A stretch of 64,000 bases of DNA from Apis mellifera. Its lineage: Eukaryota > Arthropoda > Insecta > Hymenoptera > Apidae. Shown here one piece after another: positions 11,451-23,160 of the stretch (position 1 is the stretch's first letter; every line of letters starts with the position of its first letter). The stretch covers positions 2,374,942 through 2,438,941 of the forward strand of contig NC_037646.1 in assembly GCF_003254395.2 (NCBI RefSeq). Direction: 5' to 3'. Under the pieces are notes generated by a model. The model had not been told where the DNA came from and searched no databases. It saw only the letters and a program-made list of their open reading frames with translations. A program made the translations under genes and the position numbers.

Positions 11451-12290
11451 TAAAGTCAGTTTTTTATAAATTTTTATGGATACCATCAAATGGAATACAT
11501 TTCACTTTGCGCATCTCACTCATGAGCACAAGATTATACATATATACGTAAGAATTTATTCGACAACATATTATTCATTAATTTTTTATGATTATGCAAA
11601 ATAGAATTAAAAGATGTGTAAATATTTTTTTTCTTTTTTCTCACAATTGAAATAATATTTGACTAATAAGTATTTTATAATAGATATTTTATTCCAATAA
11701 ACGTTATGATATGTCATTTTTTATTTTGATTGTATTATTATTAAATAAAAGGAAAAAATACATTACTGAACAAAGAAATTTAGATTTAAATTACGTAGTT
11801 TTGATAATATTCAGTATCACTATACAAACTGCACACTATATATAATTTAACAAAGATTATAAATGATATTCGCATTTTACTTTGAAAGTTATGATAAAAT
11901 CAAATTTAAGATTAATTTCCAAAAATATGTGTGGTATAAATAATATTGAAACGTTTATAGATTATAAATATATCCAATAATATTGGGATTACTACGTTGC
12001 CAAACTTATCTAGATAATTCATACAACGGAAACAGAATATTTTTAAAATATGGAAACAACAATAACAATAAATTTCAGCGGATATTAACCTGATATTCAA
12101 CGCTGTGCTAATTAACATTGAAATTCATTGAACGTAGGCTTCCATGGCTTCCTCGAATAAACAGATACGATTACAAACAATTATATCGCAGTTTAAACGT
12201 ACTATTAATATTTATATCTCATGCATTAACATCTACGCGTATCATCTACATCTAAACACTCATTTTCAATTTATAACAACGTTGCATCAC
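11451..12290. other. AT-rich span, no gene seen
   Basis: AT-rich DNA. A 68-codon minus-strand frame at 11912-12118 is hydrophobic and AT-driven and is not called. Confidence 0.6.
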
Positions 12291-12435
12291 ACAGATCAGT
12301 AGATGTTCCCTATATTTACATTAGTCGATGGGATGTTAACAACGTCGAAAACATGTAAATAATGTTAATTGAAACAGTCGGTCATCCAGGCAAATTACAA
12401 ATAGTTTTGGTGTCGGTGATTGATAATCTTGCAGA

Positions 12436-12729
12436 ATGTCGAAGCTTTTACAGGAAACGAAATTACATTTCCGCGTGCGCAGAGAAATTTGGAGAAAATA
12501 TACTTGTTCGATGGAAGCCGCCATTCAGCGTGTTATTGACCGTAACCACGATAACGTGCCGTGTTTAATCGCGGCCATCTCGGTAATTTGTTTACGATAC
12601 ACGCGCTCCACTCACCTGAATACGTCCATCGAAATTGTGTTCCACTGTCAAAGCAACGGTCGCGGAAAATTCGTATGCGAAAACCGCGATAATTATTCAT
12701 CAAACCCTCCACCTTCCGTTATTGACTAA
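12436..12729 (+). CDS. Possible small ORF or terminal exon, 97 residues
   Basis: A + strand acceptor-like sequence ends in ttgcag at 12434, one base before an ATG-bearing frame that begins MSKLLQETKLHFRVRREIWR and ends PPPSVID at TAA 12727-12729. Composition is balanced, with one short hydrophobic stretch (LIAAISVICL). No family is recognised. The opposite strand of the same island holds a competing first-exon candidate (12616-12700), so at most one of the two is likely to be real. Confidence 0.17.
   Translation: MSKLLQETKLHFRVRREIWRKYTCSMEAAIQRVIDRNHDNVPCLIAAISVICLRYTRSTHLNTSIEIVFHCQSNGRGKFVCENRDNYSSNPPPSVID
12616..12700 (-). CDS. Candidate first exon on minus strand with perfect donor
   Basis: A minus-strand ATG at 12700 opens 28 codons plus one base (peptide starts MNNYRGFRIRIFRDRCFDSG) and meets a consensus CAG/GTGAGT donor, with the exon's last base at 12616. 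Donor quality is the main support. There is no homology, and the upstream promoter is not identified. Confidence 0.15.
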
Positions 12730-12770
12730 AATTTCCCTCCCCAAAATGGAGGAAATTTCGTAAGCATCCA

Positions 12771-13330
12771 AATCGAATAGCAATTTAAAAAATTGTTTTC
12801 AAAGATTTTAAATTAGTTTGTTAATTTTGAATTTGATTTTCGAAAAAGATAGTTAATCGACAGATTAAATTTGACATGATTTTTATTTTTATCCATTCTT
12901 CTTTCGTGATAAAAAAACAGAAGATAAAAAGAAGAATTTTTCAATTTTCGTTCAAAAATTAATACGAAATTCTTGTTTTCTGTGGACATACGAATATAAC
13001 ATTTAATAAATTTATTGATTATTATTATTTATATATACATAGTAAATATTCTCGTATAATATTCATTTTATGATGACAGTCTTTCAATCCAATATCAACG
13101 AATTACCACTTATTTTGCTCATTTAGCGAATTAAATTCGAAAATATTTGAATTTGAAGTAAAATATCTTTCGAAAGAATTAAAAAGGAATTAAAAATGCT
13201 GCTAAAAAAAAAAAAAAAAAAAATAAAAAACACGCAATAAAATTTGAAAATTTTTCTTTCCCTGAATATTCTGAATTCTAATCCCTCTGAACATTAAAAA
13301 AAAAAAGAACTCAATTCTTTCGATCCATTC
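12771..13330. other. AT-rich span with A20 run
   Basis: AT-rich, with a poly-A run at 13204-13223. No gene is seen. Confidence 0.6.
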
Positions 13331-13927
13331 TTAACGCACAATAGTATTCGAATATTAATTCGAATCGCCCCTAAATCCTCCGGCACAGATAAGACACCCC
13401 TTCCTTATTCGTCGAAAAATCATACATATCTCAGAACAGAATACGCTCCACCATTCTCGAGATATTTTTCAATGGCGAAAATCTTTTCCCCTGGATCGTG
13501 CCTTTCCCCTTTTCCTCGCGATTGTCGTAACCAATAAACCCTAACTGCACCCTTTACACGGAGTTTGCGATAGCAGCTCCGTAAGTCGTCCGGCAGTAGG
13601 CGGACGATTTGGAAAAGCTCGCCGAGTTTCTTATCTGTCCACCAGTTCCACCTCTCTCTTTCTTTCTCCCTCTCCCTCTTCTCTCATTCTTCCACTTATT
13701 CTTCTTCTTCTTCTTCTTCTTCTTTTCATCTTCTCTCTCCGCCCCAGTCATCTCGTTTCGCGGCTATTGTGATAACCATTTACATAAGGAATCACGGAAC
13801 TATGGAAGCCAGTTACCGCAGACTCGGTATAATCGAAACAGGGAGGGAAGGGGAAAGGCTGTGCCTGCGGAACAAAGTCGGTTGTGCTTTCCTTGCCATC
13901 TGAATCTTAACCTTTTGGCCAGAGGAC

Positions 13928-13970
<43 letters not shown>

Positions 13971-14220
13971 AGGGAACGGAGAGTTGAATCGACCTCTCTG
14001 CTGGTAGCCAAGCGCACCACTTCCCTGCCCGTTGCTTGTTCTCGGCCACCCGTTTTCGTTTGGGAAATCCTCTTACCTCCCTCTAGCCTTAACGAGTCCA
14101 ACTGTTGACCGGGATTTTAAGTTAATTGAATAATTTTTAGTTTTCCAAATTGGCCACCGTTTTGTTTCGTGCCCCTGATTAATTTTTCGTTTCTTCGAAT
14201 TCTATGTGGTTCTACGTGGA
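13331..14220. other. Island with CTT and GA microsatellites
   Basis: Less AT-rich block with a TTC trinucleotide run (13699-13723) and (AG)17 at 13931-13964 followed by three GGGA units. Long frames on both strands (up to ~130 codons) run straight through these repeats and encode Ser/Leu, Arg/Glu or Phe runs, so I treat them as repeat artefacts. Confidence 0.5.
13931..13964. repeat. (AG)n microsatellite, ~17 units
   Basis: A perfect dinucleotide run followed directly by a short GGGA array. Confidence 0.95.
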
Positions 14221-15790
14221 AGCATTTCTGGAATGAAGGTTTAATCGAATAATAATAAACAATAATGTCTTTGTTAAGATTATTATTATATAGTATTATA
14301 TGTGGTAGATTGGCTTCTTGAATAAATTGACTAATTTATAGAATTTGTCGTTACATCGTTTTATTGTATGTTAGAATTTATTAGAATTCAATATGAGTCT
14401 TTGTATCTCCTTGTGTTTAATTTGATATTGTTGCGTTGTTAATTTAAGCGATGAAATAATTTGTAATTGTTGTTTTTCTATTTTTATAAATATAATTCTA
14501 TAAATTTTTACTTTTAATGTCGTTTAAGTTATCAGATTATAAAAAATATTTCCAGATGAAATTATAAGTAAAAGATGAAAAAGTGAAATTGGAAATTTGA
14601 TAAATATTTGAGTTAAAGGATTTTTTTTTGTGAACAAATGAAACAAAGTAAAATATTAAAACTTTATAAAGAAAATTATTTTTTTAAATTTATCTATATA
14701 TTTTTCCCTTTTTTAACTGGATTCAATAAGATTTCAAGAAGATTTCTTTGGAATGAAATGGCATGTGAGAAAATGTTTGATATAGATTGATGGAGATACG
14801 CATTACACACGAGTACTAGCATCAAAATGCGAAGTGTACTTCTAGTCGATAACTCTTAATTTTTAAAGAGAATAAAATTGAAATTCAGAACATTTTTATG
14901 TAGAATTATAATCAAATATTTATCATTATTATGAAAGAAAATACAATATGATTTTATGAGATTTGCTTTATTGATGTATTTATTTATTTGGAATTTTTAT
15001 TTATAGGAATATATCATTATTCGAATATCTTAATATTTAAATGATTTACTAATTAAACATTCCATTATTCGAATATTTAAATGTTATACTAACCGAATAT
15101 TCTATTATTTTTTTATATTTGCAATAATAAACAGATTTCTCTTATCATAATAATAAAATAGAATAATAATAAAATAGAATTTAATTTGAAATTAATATTT
15201 ATGATATATTTTATATACGATGGCATGGAAAATACTTAAAAAATTATGAATAAAAGTATGTAATATTGGGAAATTTTCATTTGAATTAAAAAACAGAAGA
15301 ATTGAAAATTATTTGCAAAATATATATTCCAATAAAAAAATAAAATAAAAAAATTTAAAGATATTGAAAAATAAAAATATATACTAAACTAATGATGCAA
15401 GTTAAGATTTCAATTTTGTTAAATTTGAAATTTTAAAACATTTAAGAAAAATTTGTGTTCCATTATTTAAATTTTCTTATATCCAGTCTTTTTTATTAAT
15501 TATTTTAAATAATTAGTTTAATAGAGATTCTATTATATTCCATTAAAATTTCATTTATTATCATTTTTATTATATTTCATTTCTACATTCTAAAATTCTA
15601 TGTTTCTGTATCTTCTTTATTTAAATTTAATTCTTTATTAAAATTATTTGTACTTTTCATACAGTTTCCTAATTCAGATAATTCTTCAGTTCAAATTTTG
15701 CAACACATTATATTTTAAAAATGCTGTTTCATATCTATGAATTATTATTATTATTTAATTATCCTTTAATTATCGTTATATGACAAATCC
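14221..15790. other. Long AT-rich span with a small tandem duplication
   Basis: About 1.6 kb of very AT-rich DNA. A diverged ~49-bp tandem duplication is visible at 15014-15102 (shared cattattcgaatat, ttaaatg and tactaa segments). No gene is seen. Confidence 0.65.
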
Positions 15791-16220
15791 TGACGATATA
15801 AAGAAATAACGTTTCGACTTGTTACATAATCGGTTCGAAGAAGCTTAAAGAAGCTTTACCAGCTTTCTGGAACGATTTTCTACTTCATACCAGATCCAGT
15901 CACGGTGATTGCGTTTCTTCCCTCGCTTCGTTCTCTTCTAGCTCCTCTTTCGAATCCGTCGATTCAGTCAATGTTTATTTAGCTTCCCCTGTATACCAAT
16001 CGAGGGCTACAAATTAAAAGCAACGCCGCCGATGATTCAGAAGAGTTTCCCCTTCGATGTTCGATTTTGCTTTTCCTATACAGATGTACCCCGCTATTCG
16101 TTCTCTTCCTAAGCGACTTCTTCGTTCACTTGATCGAGAGATCTTCTTCAACTGACACTCCTTGGGATATGGAAGCAAAGGGATGGAAACAATTTTGGAT
16201 AGAAACGAGGGGTCCGTTAA
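15791..16220. other. Less AT-rich island, no clear exon
   Basis: A balanced block containing the direct repeat gaagctt-aaa-gaagctt near 15839-15855. A 69-codon minus-strand frame (16014-16223) lacks an ATG start. It may be conserved non-coding DNA. Confidence 0.35.
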
Positions 16221-17270
16221 CAAAAGTATTTAAACATTGGTAAATTTAATTTTGATTGTAATTCGATGCATCATAAATTTAGTTATTTTAATTCAGTTTT
16301 GTGGTTTTTTTTTTTTTGAATTAAATCTTCTTTATCCTTCGAGGTAACAAAAGAATGGAAATATTTTTAGATAGAAGCAATAAATATATTTTTTTTAGAA
16401 ATATATTTGAATATCGATGAATTTAATTTTGATTATTTAATTTGATTTTATTTGTCAAAAGTTTATAATAATTTTGTAAAGAATTTGTTTCAATTTTTAT
16501 TTGATTGTATTTTCTTTTTTTTTTTTTATAATTAAGAAGAGAAATCAATCAGAAGAGCTTGAAAAAATATTAAAGGATTCAGAAACTAATTAAAGTAAAT
16601 CAATAGATATTAAAAACGAGATAATTAAAATTTTTAAATATTAGTTTTATATAAAAAGATCTTGATTGATTAGTTGATTTATCAATTATTGATTTAAATT
16701 ATATTCTAAATTATTTTTTGTGAAAATATGATTTACACTAATTGGTCCCTGAATTTTGTTATTAAATTTTAATTCGTAAATGTGTGTGTACAATTATTAA
16801 AGAAGAAAATCAATAAATATTTTTAAATATTTTTAACGATTGCTTGTTAAAAAAAATAAAAACTAAATTGCTATATTTTTAATATTTAATTAAATTTAAA
16901 CTTCTATTTTATCTATATAATTCATTATTATAATTTTTTCTTAAATTTAAAAAATATTCTTTATAAGAAACAATTAGAGACTGAAATGAAACGAAACGAA
17001 AATTTTATAAAATATATTTTAAATGCGAAAACTTGTTAAAAAAAGAACAAAATTAAAAATAAATAATTACATTTCATTTTTCAAAACTAAAATAAACTTC
17101 AAATTACATAAAAACTTTTTTCCAAATTAACTTAATCTTAACTAAAAATGAACTTATTTCATCAACGAATACGTATCTCGTTTCTATATTTTTACATTTT
17201 TAAATTTCAACATGAATTTCATAATTTTTTTAAAACAAAATCGATAGAAGAAAAACGAACAAAAGATACG
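16221..17270. other. AT-rich span, no gene seen
   Basis: AT-rich DNA with several T runs (about 16306-16317 and 16516-16527). A 70-codon + frame begins at 17148 but is AT-driven. Confidence 0.6.
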
Positions 17271-17373
17271 ATCCCTGATCATTGGTTTCTCAACAGATCT
17301 CGGATGATCTCGTACGAGAAAATGCAAGTTCCTATCTTTCTTTTACATAATCTATGGTAGCTGCTTTTACGTT

Positions 17374-17616
17374 TCACCTATCATTATGCGACTCTATATC
17401 CGCTTCTGTATACCATTTGTTGCCTCGTGAATATTTCTGCAGCGGTAAGATACGCTGGTATTCGAGCCATTCATCCGCGTGCCTCGATTCTAACAATGAT
17501 CGCAGATGGTATACAATCGGGATCCGATGCGTGGCGATAACAGAGCCACGCACCGTTACTTGCAGAAATGTTACGATCCTGGCTCTATGTGATTGCCAAT
17601 ATGCGAAGTATGTCAT
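17374..17616 (-). CDS. Possible ORF in island, 80 residues from first ATG
   Basis: A minus-strand frame is open from 17667 to TGA at 17374-17376 (97 codons), with its first ATG at 17616 (peptide starts MTYFAYWQSHRARIVTFLQV). The composition is balanced with many charged residues. The + strand of the same block is also open in two frames and carries an alternative acceptor (17360) and donor (17445, GTAAGA) bounding 28 open codons, so strand and reality are both uncertain. The block may simply be conserved non-coding DNA. Confidence 0.12.
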   Translation of the reverse strand: MTYFAYWQSHRARIVTFLQVTVRGSVIATHRIPIVYHLRSLLESRHADEWLEYQRILPLQKYSRGNKWYTEADIESHNDR

Positions 17617-17730
17617 GTGCGAAGATTCAGTTTTCAGATAATCATCTATCGCCGTTCGATCCGCCACTTGTTACGACCAGTACATCCATTCATGCTGGAA
17701 ACTGTATTCCGAGGCACACAAAGTATACAG

Positions 17731-18386
17731 GGTGGAGGAATAGTAAATTCCAAATCTTTTTATAATGCTTTGAAATGTTTTTTTAAAATGAAATTTTGTG
17801 ATTTTCAAATCGATAGAAATGGGTTAGATTAATTTGGATTAATTTCAAAGAGAAATATTTGAATATTCGTTTTTATTTTTTAATGAAACTTTGCGAGGAG
17901 TTATAATTTCTTAAAAATGGGGGTAAAAAAAATTATAATGCTGTCGTGTTTCATTTTTTAATTATCAAAAATATTCAGATTACTCTTTTATAAATATGTA
18001 TTTCACAATTGATGCAGAGTATAATAACGAAATGTTGAAATTTTGGAATTGATCTCACAAAATAGACGAAATAATTAGTATGTAATTTATGATGTATATG
18101 TAATTTAAAAACTTATGATCTACATAAATACGAATTTTCGTTCAAATCAAAATTTTCGATTAATTTCCTTGCTTAAATAGACATTAATCATCTATACCTT
18201 ATTTATAAATGTCCGTTTATCACAAACACTAATAAATCCGATCGGACTTGCAGTTTGAATTTCTATTGTGTCAAGAATATCCTAGTTTTGTTGATTATTA
18301 ATGCTTAGTTGGAATTTCGCATAAATGTTAAATGATATTGTTTAAATGTTTCAACTACATATATGGTTTCACTGGTAGTTTTGATA

Positions 18387-18388
<2 letters not shown>
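17731..18388. other. AT-rich span, no gene seen
   Basis: AT-rich DNA with no recognisable feature. Confidence 0.6.

Positions 18389-18458
<70 letters not shown>
18389..18458. repeat. (TA)35 microsatellite
   Basis: A perfect 70-bp TA dinucleotide run, the longest simple repeat in the window. Confidence 0.97.
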
Positions 18459-18461
<3 letters not shown>

Positions 18462-18713
18462 GTACATTCATTATATTTGACGTTGTTTGATATTTATACG
18501 AAATATAAACTACATCTATGAAAGTAAAGTGATATAATTTATATTTCATTTGTTTTAAATTAATTTTTAAAAAAGTATTTTATTAATGAAACAGAATACA
18601 TTCAAGTAAATAAAATATTTCAGTATTTTTAATTGAGTTAAGAAAATCATTTTTTATTAAAATCGTTTTGAATATCATTATTTACAATTGTTATTATTTA
18701 ATGCTTAATTTAA

Positions 18714-18741
18714 TTAATCTTTTATCTTGTTGCAGGTAAGT
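18714..18741 (+). promoter_or_regulatory. Candidate recursive splice site (zero-length exon, ratchet point)
   Basis: A branch-like ttaat and the pyrimidine-rich segment cttttatcttgttgcag end at 18735 and are followed immediately by gtaagt (18736-18741). An acceptor fused to a perfect donor, (Y)nNCAG/GTAAGT, is the consensus for ratchet points known from long Drosophila introns such as those of Ubx and kuzbanian. I found no other CAG/GTAAGT with a polypyrimidine tract on either strand. If real, it marks a long + strand intron. Confidence 0.45.
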
Positions 18742-19130
18742 TCCAGTATCATATTTTATTCATGAAAAGCAACAAGTAATAAGGTAAATACTAATTTATT
18801 TATTACTCAATCTTGTTAATTCTTCATAGAAACTATGATTTAACAGAAAATTAACGAGTCATAAATTAAATTATTCTGGAAACATCCAAAAAAACCATCT
18901 CTCAATAACTATTCTTAAAAAACACCTACTAACAAAAAGATCTTCGTAATAAAAAAAAAAAAAAAGAATTTTTATTTAAACAAGAATAATTCAACATTAA
19001 AAATCCTTTTTCACGATTCTCTTGTACACCGATACCAACCTTTAAATACAAAATACACATGATACGTGATACGTAAACCGGAAGAAAACCGTAATTTTTC
19101 GCGCGAGATTCACGTATCCTTACCACGATA
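18742..19130. other. AT-rich to mixed span, no gene seen
   Basis: AT-rich DNA. A minus-strand GTAAGG donor-like motif lies at 19121-19116, without a supported exon. Confidence 0.5.
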
Positions 19131-19520
19131 ATATGTTAATCAGCTGTTGGCCGTCTGGTGTTAAGCCAAAACCATGGCCCATAATTCGTCGGCGTGGGGG
19201 TTGCTAGGTCACAACATCCGTTTGCTCCGAGAAAGCGTTGACAGTGGTCAGCCAGCGTGTGTACGGGTTGGTCCAGAGTACGGGCAAGTTTCCGTTTTCC
19301 ATATAAACAGGATGCGGTGCCTCTACTCGCGGTGCCCGCTGTAACCTAGACAGGGTAAGCGTTAAAGCGGTATCAGTAATTACCAGCGTGTTGGCAAACA
19401 GCTAGGCGATGGTGTTCGGGGAACATGCACAGCGTCCTCACCGACGTCAGGAAACTTTAAGTGCTGTCTCTCCTCTCTCCCTCCCCCTCCCCTTCCAAGG
19501 GCTCGATTTTAACTATGGCC
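19131..19520. other. Compact balanced-composition island
   Basis: It holds a CAGCTG E-box, an AGGTCA half-site (about 19205), two copies of ccagcgtgt (about 19253 and 19382) and a TAATTACC homeodomain motif, packed in ~390 bp between AT-rich flanks. Enhancer-like or exon-bearing. Confidence 0.4.
19174..19344 (+). CDS. Candidate small ORF, 56 residues, strong start context
   Basis: ATG at 19174 sits in the context caaaaccATGG, close to the insect translation-start consensus. The frame begins MAHNSSAWGLLGHNIRLLRE, is balanced and Cys-containing, and ends RCPL at TAA 19342-19344. It lies in the densest balanced island of the area (19131-19520). An overlapping alternative is a 44-nt exon (19311-19354) between a good acceptor (ttttccatataaacag) and a GTAAGC donor in a different open frame. 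No family is recognised. Confidence 0.2.
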   Translation: MAHNSSAWGLLGHNIRLLRESVDSGQPACVRVGPEYGQVSVFHINRMRCLYSRCPL

Positions 19521-20130
19521 GCTATCACCAATATTTGATATTCCACGATTTGGAATAAATGATTTGGAGATAATTGGGAATTTTTTTCTAACGAAATTCA
19601 GTTATTTAGATATATCGAGGAATTAATTGGGATATTTAAAGGATTATCGTAGCTTTTTATTCATTTTCAATAATATTCATTTGTTATGTTCTACTTAAAA
19701 TTATATAAAAATTCGATCATTAAAATAGAATAACTTTTTCTTAGAATTGGATTAAATAATTTGAATTTTTTTGAAAATGTAACATTTTCTGATAAGTGTA
19801 TAATTATCTTATTTTGTTTAGAAATTGTTAAAAATGCAACAAAATATATTCTCTCCCTTTTTAAAGTAGCAAGAGAAAATTTTTCACGTTTAATTAAAAT
19901 TAAAAACACAAAGTAAACTCGTAAATAGATTTTACTAAATATATCCTATAAAATGAAAATACATTCTAATAGTTAATACATATTTCAAAAAATTATATTA
20001 TTTAATCCATTTCATCCATATGTTGCCTCTTGTAAAATTAAATATCCGCAATCTCAGTCACGAGTGAGATTATCAATAAAAATTTTCCAAAATCACAAAT
20101 CGTAAAATACGATATTAAATTAGCAAAACA
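19521..20130. other. AT-rich span, no gene seen
   Basis: AT-rich DNA with no recognisable feature. Confidence 0.6.
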
Positions 20131-20660
20131 GTTTAAGTTTTAACACGACTTGAACGACGTAAAATGAAAGTTTAAATCGGTCAACGTGCAACGTCTGCAC
20201 GTTTTAACGTTAAGATCCCTCGGCTCCCTCGAGACGTCTGTGTTTCCAACTAAAAACGTAATCATTAATAGAACTTTTCCAAGATCAAAAGCAAAATTTA
20301 ATATTAAATCTTTATTGCTTAACACTGTTACTTTTTAATACCATTTATTTCAGTCCAACTTGCATTAAATATTCTTCAAAACTGAATAAAAATTGTATGT
20401 ATTATATAACATAAAATAAAAATATCTCACACAGTTTGATCTCAATATAACTTAAAAAAAAAAGTTTACTTATCAGTTAATTCGTTCCTCGATATAAAAT
20501 CACAACGAGTATCGAATTATTAAAAAAAAGAATCCCATAAATCGACACGAAAATACTGCCCCAAAATAAAAATTTAAATCGGTCAACCTAAGCGCATAAA
20601 AATCCCCTTGTCCCCCGTCCCCCGTCTCCATGTCGAGAAAACTCTTTTCCAAGGTCTCAT
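20131..20660. repeat. Pair of short related segments
   Basis: The segments at about 20160-20185 and 20560-20590 share tttaaatcggtcaac exactly, with similar flanking bases (aaaatgaaag versus aaaataaaaa). They may be remnants of a small duplication ~400 bp apart. The rest of the interval is AT-rich. Confidence 0.45.
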
Positions 20661-21240
20661 GTATGATAGATGATCGTCCAGCCTTGATCACCGTAACCCT
20701 CGCAGGCCTCGATGCATTGTTAATGTCGATCGTGTCCCCACTCTGCCTATTTTCTGCTCACGATGCACCTTCGTCTACGCAATATTGCCCCACAACGAGA
20801 AAGGCGGAAGGATAGAGAGATAAAAATAGATAGAGAGAGAGAGAAAGAGAGAGAGAAGGGAAGCATTTGTCCACAGGTCGCGCCCAGGTTTCACGTGTAT
20901 ATAATACACGTGTAGAGGAGCGCCGCGACGTCTTTGTGCTTTCGAAAGCTTGCCCCCGAGGCTTTTTCCAAAAGAGGGGCGCTCTATGAAATATCGTATT
21001 CATCGTTACACCGACCTTTGCCTTCGTCCCCCTCGTCCTCCTTTCGAGGCGCCCACTTCTCTTACGCTTCACCCCTCGAGGGAGAGACATCCCCAGACCG
21101 AGCAAGACAGAGATAGACAGAGCGTGTAAAGGTAAAGTACAACAGACGCGACAGGGGTACCAACGACGACTAGCAGAAAAATCGATCGCGAGTGCTACTC
21201 GGATGGAGGCCTGTGATATCGCGTTATATGTATATATACA
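20661..21240. other. Island with GA tract, no clear gene
   Basis: It contains an interrupted GA run (about 20828-20856) and CpG-rich DNA. A 202-codon minus-strand frame crosses the whole block without a canonical ATG at its open end. It shows Lys-rich and Ser/Leu-rich parts caused by the A-run and the GA tract, so I do not call it a gene. Confidence 0.45.
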
Positions 21241-21291
21241 TATCGGAGGTAGTGATTTCATGCAGACAAACAGATAAACTTTAATGAACAT

Positions 21292-21430
21292 ACGGGTGGA
21301 TGAGATTTTGAATTGTGGATTTTTTTTCTTTTTGTTAAAAGGGAAGATAAGTGAAATGTGAGACACGTGGATGAGATTTTGAATTTTGTATTGAATTTTT
21401 TTTTTTTTGTCTTGAAAAGGAGAATGAGAG
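21292..21430. repeat. Tandem duplication, ~73-bp unit
   Basis: Copies begin at 21292 and 21365. Both carry gtggatgagattttgaatt followed by a T run and a purine-rich segment. The copies differ in T-run length. Confidence 0.8.
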
Positions 21431-22542
21431 ATATCAGAGTTTTGATATGTATATTTTATAAAGAAATTTGTCTAATTCAAAAATTGTTATTTTAACTTCT
21501 TATAGTTTTTATTCAGAGTGATTGTGCGTGGATTTTATTGTAGTTTGTTCACGAATGTCTGAAAAATATTCTACGCATAACATTATTTTACATATTCATG
21601 TTTCATTAAAAATAAATTTTTTTGTTTTTTATTATTCTTTCATACATTATTGCAGTTTATTTAATATTTTATTGAATAATTTGAGAGTAACGAATAAAAT
21701 TCATGAATATACAACGAATTATGTATGAAGTAATTTTTTTTTCAAAATCTTTTTGAAGAGATGAAATCGCTTATCGGAATTTTATCGAAAGTTTTTTTAA
21801 CTTTTTATAATTTTGGATTCTTGGATTATTTTTTACAATCGAGTGACAAAGCATTAAATTCTATACATTTTATAACATAGAATAATAAATTTCGTTCTAT
21901 CTTGTATCGTTAATGATGACATGTATTTAAAAAAGCAAAAAAAACATTGAAATTTTGAATAACATTATATTTTGTATACTCGTGAATTTTTATTAAAACT
22001 ATTAAAATTTTTTAAAAAATTATATTTTTTTTTAACGAATAAAATTTAATTTCTCTTTGTTTAATGAATGTTATTTCAATAAAAGAGAAAATAAGTTATT
22101 GTATGATATCATACAATAATTTCAGAATATTAATGAGAAATTAATATTTAATAAAAAAAACTGAAATTTAAAACTAATACTTATCGATTAAAATAAATTA
22201 TGATTATATTTTCGTATTAATTTAATTATCTGTTAAAATTTATCAGCACTTGAAATTTCATAATTTCCATTTCTCTCAAAAATTGCAATATTTCATATTA
22301 CCTATTAAAATTTCTCCTTACATTTTTATTTATTTAATTTAAAGTAAAAAATTTCTTAAAGATTACAATGTTTATATTCACGTAAATCTTCGTATAAAAT
22401 TTCACGATATTATTTTTCAATCAAAAATCAAATCAAATTAGATAAAAAAAGAAATTTCTTTATGTCTATAATAATTAAATAAAATATTTTCAGTAAGTAG
22501 TAAGCGCAATAAATAATATTGTCAGCATTATTGATTCTGCAG
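21431..22542. other. AT-rich span with perfect palindrome
   Basis: AT-rich DNA. It contains the 24-bp palindrome listed separately and no gene that I can support. Confidence 0.6.
22096..22119. repeat. Perfect 24-bp palindrome
   Basis: The arms ttattgtatgat and atcatacaataa are exact reverse complements with no spacer, centred on gatatc. By rough estimate a 12-bp perfect arm pair with no loop is expected about 0.01 times in this much AT-rich DNA. Confidence 0.95.
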
Positions 22543-22697
22543 GATCCTGGATAGAAAACAATCAAGCCAATAATCTGTTTACATCGTTTTGCTACGATTC
22601 ATCAGAGTCCAATTATCACGAATTAATGTTCGCGCGTATTGCCACCTATATATCATTAAAACTTGTTTGTTGTCAACACTTGAATGCAATTTCATAA
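22543..22697 (+). CDS. Weak candidate terminal exon
   Basis: After an acceptor-like ttattgattctgcag (ends 22542), a frame with two leading bases stays open for 50 codons to TAA 22695-22697. The peptide begins SWIENNQANNLFTSFCYDSS and is more balanced than expected for AT-rich DNA. The same bases contain a TGTTTAC forkhead-like and an AATTA homeodomain motif, so a conserved enhancer is an equal alternative. Confidence 0.15.
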
Positions 22698-23160
22698 TTT
22701 AAGGAAAAAATGGAAAATAGAAATATTCGAATCTCATTAAGAGTACTCCATATTTATATCATTTGAATGTCACGAAAATATTCCACTGCAAATATCGTAC
22801 GAAAATCTAGATAATCTTTCTATTAATAAATCATTTTCTTCGAAAATTCGTAAAAATCGTATTTAAAGATTTGTCGAATTCTACAAAACTACACATAAAT
22901 CACTCTAATAAAGTTTATTTGAAAAAAACATTTTTATTCATAAAAAAATCTTTTTCTATGACTTTGAAATTTGGCAATTTAACGTTAAAATTAAAAAAAA
23001 AGCAATGTAAGAAAAATTAACAATCTCTAATTCAAAATATTTTCATCTAAAAATATAATAAATATTTCAATATTACGTATATCTTAACAAAAATATTAAC
23101 TGATAAGTGTAAACGAACGATTAAATGTCGATTAAGTTTAGGAAAAATAAATTTTTTGAT
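22698..23160. other. AT-rich span, no gene seen
   Basis: AT-rich DNA with no recognisable feature. Confidence 0.6.

Noticed and set aside
20758..21366. 202-codon minus-strand open frame
   Set aside because: No canonical start at its open end, Lys run from an A/T tract and Ser/Leu run from the GA tract, and no recognisable domain.
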